Shown: piece by piece, positions 61,467-64,000 of the stretch
Layout of the letters: the number at the start of each line of letters is the position of its first letter
Numbering within the stretch: the stretch's first letter is position 1
Assembly (NCBI GenBank): GCA_963703385.1
Contig: OY969816.1
Span: 2,604,001-2,668,000 of the forward strand
Direction of reading: 5' to 3'
Source of the DNA: Rhodoblastus sp963703385
Lineage (GTDB): Bacteria; Pseudomonadota; Alphaproteobacteria; Rhizobiales; Beijerinckiaceae
Length of the DNA stretch: 64,000 bases
Notes under the pieces: model-generated
The model's database searches: none
Seen by the model: the letters and a program-made list of their open reading frames with translations, nothing else
Told to the model about the DNA's origin: nothing
Made by a program: the position numbers and the translations under genes

Positions 61467-62186
61467 TTATTCTTCGGCGTTCGAAGACCAGCTGGCGTGC
61501 GAGACATGGGGCGATTTCGCGATTTTTTCGGCGGCCGCGTCCAGTTCCGCCGGCTCCACGGCGGTGCTGACCAGAGTGGCGATCACTTCGGTCACCTCGT
61601 CGGACCTTTCAACGACCTCGACATCTCGAACCGGGTAGCTCGCTTCCTCCAAAGCCTCGATGACGCGGTCGCGCACCTCGCCGACATGTGCGGCTTCGGT
61701 CATCACCAGCACTTCATAGGTCGCTTCCGAAGCCCTCTCATCGAAGGGCGCGCGGTTGATCGCGTTGACCAAGGGCCGCAGCAGCGTGTTGCCGGCCAGC
61801 ACCGCCGCGGTCACGACCGACGCCTCGACGATCAGGCCATAGCCTGAAAGCGCGCCGATTGCCGCGGAGCACCAGAGAGTCGCGGCTGTGTTCAGCCCCC
61901 ACACCTTGCTGCCCTCTTTCATGATGGCGCCGGCGCCCAGAAATCCGATTCCCGACACCACATAAGCGGCGATCTGGGACGCTCCGGCCGCGCCGTTGAT
62001 CCGAAAGCCGAGCGAGACAAAGGTTGCGGCGCCGATGGCGACCAGAACATTGGTTCGCAGCCCGGCGCTGCGCTGACGGTACTGCCGCTCTGCTCCGATG
62101 AGCGTCGCCAGAAGGAAGGCGACCACGACGCTGATCGTCAGGTCGATCGCCGGCCAGAATTCAACTTTCAGCATGAGCCTGGACAT
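61467..62186 (-). CDS. MgtC/SapB-family membrane protein
   Basis: A 239-aa protein. The N-terminal membrane domain has ATLIGAERQYRQRSAGLRTN, VSGIGFLGAGAIMKEGSKVW and GLNTAATLWCSAAIGALSGY, all hallmarks of MgtC. The C-terminal about 90 residues (EATYEVLVMTEAAHVGEVRD ... VRDVEVVERSDEVTEV) form an ACT-like cytoplasmic domain. MgtC proteins restrain the F-ATPase or aid growth at low Mg2+. It is 54 kb from mgtA and not linked to it. Confidence 0.92.
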   Translation of the reverse strand: MSRLMLKVEFWPAIDLTISVVVAFLLATLIGAERQYRQRSAGLRTNVLVAIGAATFVSLGFRINGAAGASQIAAYVVSGIGFLGAGAIMKEGSKVWGLNTAATLWCSAAIGALSGYGLIVEASVVTAAVLAGNTLLRPLVNAINRAPFDERASEATYEVLVMTEAAHVGEVRDRVIEALEEASYPVRDVEVVERSDEVTEVIATLVSTAVEPAELDAAAEKIAKSPHVSHASWSSNAEE

Positions 62187-62533
62187 GAATTTGTTGACTG
62201 ACCCAACATCTGCTCAGAAAATCTTGCAGGAAAATGACAGTTTTGTGCAACTGAACCGCATTGAATGCAAAAAAAATTGGGGGGCTGTCCATTTCACATT
62301 GTAATCAGGGCGGAGGCTTGCCTACGCTTGCGCTCTCCCCGTCGCCACGGTTGACTCGTTCCGCGTGCGACAGCTCTCCGGCGAGTTTTCCCCTTCTCGT
62401 CGATGACCGCTTGCCGCCGAGGCGGAAGTTCAAATCAAATTGAAACGCTTCCCCAAAGCGCCCGCGCTTGCATCGCGCCCGGCGCGGTTATACCAAAGCC
62501 ATCAGCGCGTTTTTCATGGGCGTCGGGCGGGAC
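62187..62533. other. Spacer with no recognised feature
   Basis: A relatively AT-rich stretch (about 62195-62310) between divergent genes. It must include promoters for both mgtC-like and DUF1499 genes, but I see no well-spaced -35/-10 pair. No frame of convincing quality on either strand. Confidence 0.5.
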
Positions 62534-63382
62534 ATGACGGGGATGGACTGCGCCTTGCGGCGCCTGGAGATAGAGGAGCCTGTGTCGCGTCTGGCGATCC
62601 TCTCGACCAGATTCGCCAAAATCTCGCTCGCTCTCGCCGCCCTCGCCCTGGTCTCCGCCCATGCGCATGGGGCGCTGGCGCGGTTTTTCGCCGTCCTGAC
62701 CCTGCGTCCCAATTCCGTGCCCGATCCGGGCGTCGGGCTGCTCTTTTTTCTCGCGGCGATCGCGTTCGCCGTGGCGGCCGTCGTTCTCGCCGCCGGCGCG
62801 GCGGCCTCGATCTGGGTCAGGGACCGGCGCGGCGTCGGCCGCATCATCGCGACCCTGGCGCTGGTGAGCCTGCTCCTGCCCTATCCCGCCTGGCTCGTCT
62901 ATTCGGCCGGTTTTCCGGCCTGGCTCGCCGATATTTCCACCGACGCCGACGACCCGCCGGCCTTCGTGAACACGCCGGCTTTGGTCGCGGCGCGCGCCGG
63001 CTGGGCGCCGGCGCCTTTCGCAGCGGAGCGCAAGCAGGCGCTGATCGCCGCTTATCCCGACCTCGATTCGATCGAACTCGACCTCGGGATGGAGGAGGCG
63101 TTTGGCGCCGTCCATGAGGCGGCGCTGGGCCTGGACTGGAAAATCCTCGACGAAAGCCGGCCCGGCGGGCCGGATCGACCGGACGGCCATATCGAGGCGC
63201 TGACCTTCTCGCCGGCGCTCCATCTGCCGGTGGCGATCGCCATTCGCCTGCGCGCGGGCGAGGACGCAACCATTGTCGATATGCGCGCGGAAACCCGCTA
63301 TCTCCCCAACGATCTCGGCGCCGGCGCCAAATTGATCGGCAAGCTCAACGACGCGCTCACCGAGAACGATAATTCGGACTGA
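62534..63382 (+). CDS. DUF1499 protein with N-terminal membrane segments
   Basis: About 282 aa. ATG 62534 follows GGGCGG; starts at 62468 or 62516 are in frame. Three hydrophobic segments (RFAKISLALAALALVSAHAH; GLLFFLAAIAFAVAAVVLAA; RIIATLALVSLLLPYPAWLV) precede the DUF1499 domain (SIELDLGMEEAFGAVHEAAL; VDMRAETRYLPNDLGAGAKL). Function unknown; found widely in Alphaproteobacteria. Convergent with the gene at the right edge. Confidence 0.82.
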   Translation: MTGMDCALRRLEIEEPVSRLAILSTRFAKISLALAALALVSAHAHGALARFFAVLTLRPNSVPDPGVGLLFFLAAIAFAVAAVVLAAGAAASIWVRDRRGVGRIIATLALVSLLLPYPAWLVYSAGFPAWLADISTDADDPPAFVNTPALVAARAGWAPAPFAAERKQALIAAYPDLDSIELDLGMEEAFGAVHEAALGLDWKILDESRPGGPDRPDGHIEALTFSPALHLPVAIAIRLRAGEDATIVDMRAETRYLPNDLGAGAKLIGKLNDALTENDNSD

Positions 63383-64000
63383 TCAGGCCAGGCCGAAAAT
63401 CCCGTCGAGCCGGGGCGGCCCGTCCGTCGCGACCACCCCGCGGGCGCAAAAATCTTCCAGATGGGCGAAGGTCGAGAGCGCCGCCGCGCCCTTGAGGCGC
63501 GGATCGAGCTTTTCGTAAACTTTTTCCACGATCTCCGGCACGGACAGCGGCCCGGCGCCCAGCGCCCGGAGAATCGATTTCTCGCGCGCATGGCGATGAT
63601 GCAGCAGCCCGCGCAGAAAGCGTTGCGGATGGGTGATCGGCCCGCCATGCCCGGGCCAATAGATTTCATGGTCGAGGGCGCGCAACTTTTCGAGCGAATC
63701 CATGTAAAGCCGCATCGAGCCGTCGGGGGGCGCGACGATCGAGGTGGACCAGCCCATGACATGGTCGGCGGTGAAAAGCGCCTTTTCCTCGACCAGTTCG
63801 AAACAGAGGTGGTTCATGGTGTGGCCCGGCGTCGCCACGGCGCGCAGGGCAAAACCCGCGCCTCGCCAGGTGTCGCCGTCGGCGAGCGTTCGGTCGGGCC
63901 GGTAGTCGAGATCGTTGGCGGCGTCGAGCTGGTTGATTTCGCCCAAAGCCATGTCGCGCGCGGGAAAATAGGGCGCGCAGCCGATGATGGGCGCGCCGGT
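63383..64000 (-). CDS. Metallo-beta-lactamase-fold hydrolase, N-terminus beyond right edge
   Basis: A minus-strand frame with no start inside the window (open at 64000; reads ...IIGCAPYFPARDMALGEINQ). The MBL fold is visible: TPGHTMNHLCFELVEEKALF, TADHVMGW (metal Asp and His) and EIYWPGHGGPI (metal His). The C-terminal winged-helix (LSVPEIVEKVYEKLD; LEDFCARGVV) matches LACTB2/RNase-type MBL proteins. The N-terminal HxHxDH motif lies off the edge. Confidence 0.88.
   Translation of the reverse strand, partial: TGAPIIGCAPYFPARDMALGEINQLDAANDLDYRPDRTLADGDTWRGAGFALRAVATPGHTMNHLCFELVEEKALFTADHVMGWSTSIVAPPDGSMRLYMDSLEKLRALDHEIYWPGHGGPITHPQRFLRGLLHHRHAREKSILRALGAGPLSVPEIVEKVYEKLDPRLKGAAALSTFAHLEDFCARGVVATDGPPRLDGIFGLA

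Overview
The window is GC-rich chromosomal DNA of an alphaproteobacterium, most likely Hyphomicrobiales (Rhizobiales) of the Beijerinckiaceae/Methylocystaceae/Rhodoblastus type. This placement is inferred from protein style, the hopanoid gene hpnJ, the hydrogenase maturation gene hypC, CtaA, and several small proteins of a Rhizobiales type; no 16S gene is present to confirm it.

Region by region. (1) 0-9 kb is an accessory zone: a hypothetical gene running off the left edge, a secreted ClpP-like protein, a metallophosphatase, decayed IS110, IS630 and IS3 pieces, and an intact-ended IS4-family element (perfect 9-bp target duplication) just upstream of the Mg2+ P-type ATPase gene mgtA. A frameshifted, truncated paralog of the left-edge gene lies at 8.4-8.7 kb, next to tRNA-Lys. 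(2) 9-25.7 kb is mostly ordinary chromosome: an acetyltransferase/polysaccharide deacetylase pair, a 43-bp tandem repeat array, a Spy-like protein, heme A synthase, a thioesterase, an EF-G paralog, a YhiI-RbbA-YhhJ type ABC exporter operon, an isochorismatase-like hydrolase, an AbrB-family membrane protein, hpnJ and tRNA-Cys. (3) 25.9-43 kb holds the transcription/translation core on the minus strand: secE-nusG, rplK-rplA and rplJ-rplL-rpoB-rpoC. The usual secE-nusG-rplK continuity is broken by about 4.4 kb carrying a cupin, an IS630 element, a Crp/Fnr regulator, a ribbon-helix-helix protein and a PfpI-like protein. Hairpin repeats sit between rpoB and rpoC and upstream of rplJ. (4) 43-49.3 kb has a TerC-like protein, HypC, a DUF1614 protein, a PAS sensor overlapping a frameshifted MCP-PilZ transducer, and a NiCoT nickel/cobalt permease. 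(5) 49.4-54.5 kb has cobQ, a RibB with an N-terminal helix-turn-helix and a degenerate GTP cyclohydrolase II half, a NAGPA-like protein and aroC. (6) 54.7-60.8 kb groups phospho-transfer genes: a SixA-like phosphohistidine phosphatase, a CYTH triphosphatase-like protein, an undescribed 647-aa protein translationally coupled to a PPDK-like protein that lacks the PEP/pyruvate barrel, and a PPK2 gene broken by one in-frame TGA. (7) 61-64 kb has a small conserved protein, an MgtC-like protein, a DUF1499 protein and a metallo-beta-lactamase-fold protein running off the right edge.

A short inverted-repeat element of about 105 bp occurs three times (0.5, 14.2 and 43.9 kb). Its ends resemble those of the IS630 element at 39-40 kb, so it may be a MITE moved by that transposase. 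The best candidate for an undescribed system is the 54.7-60.8 kb phospho-transfer neighbourhood, especially the coupled pair at 56264-59814. Several genes carry single lesions (the IS4 transposase, the MCP, ppk2); these could be real decay or base-calling errors and should be checked against reads.
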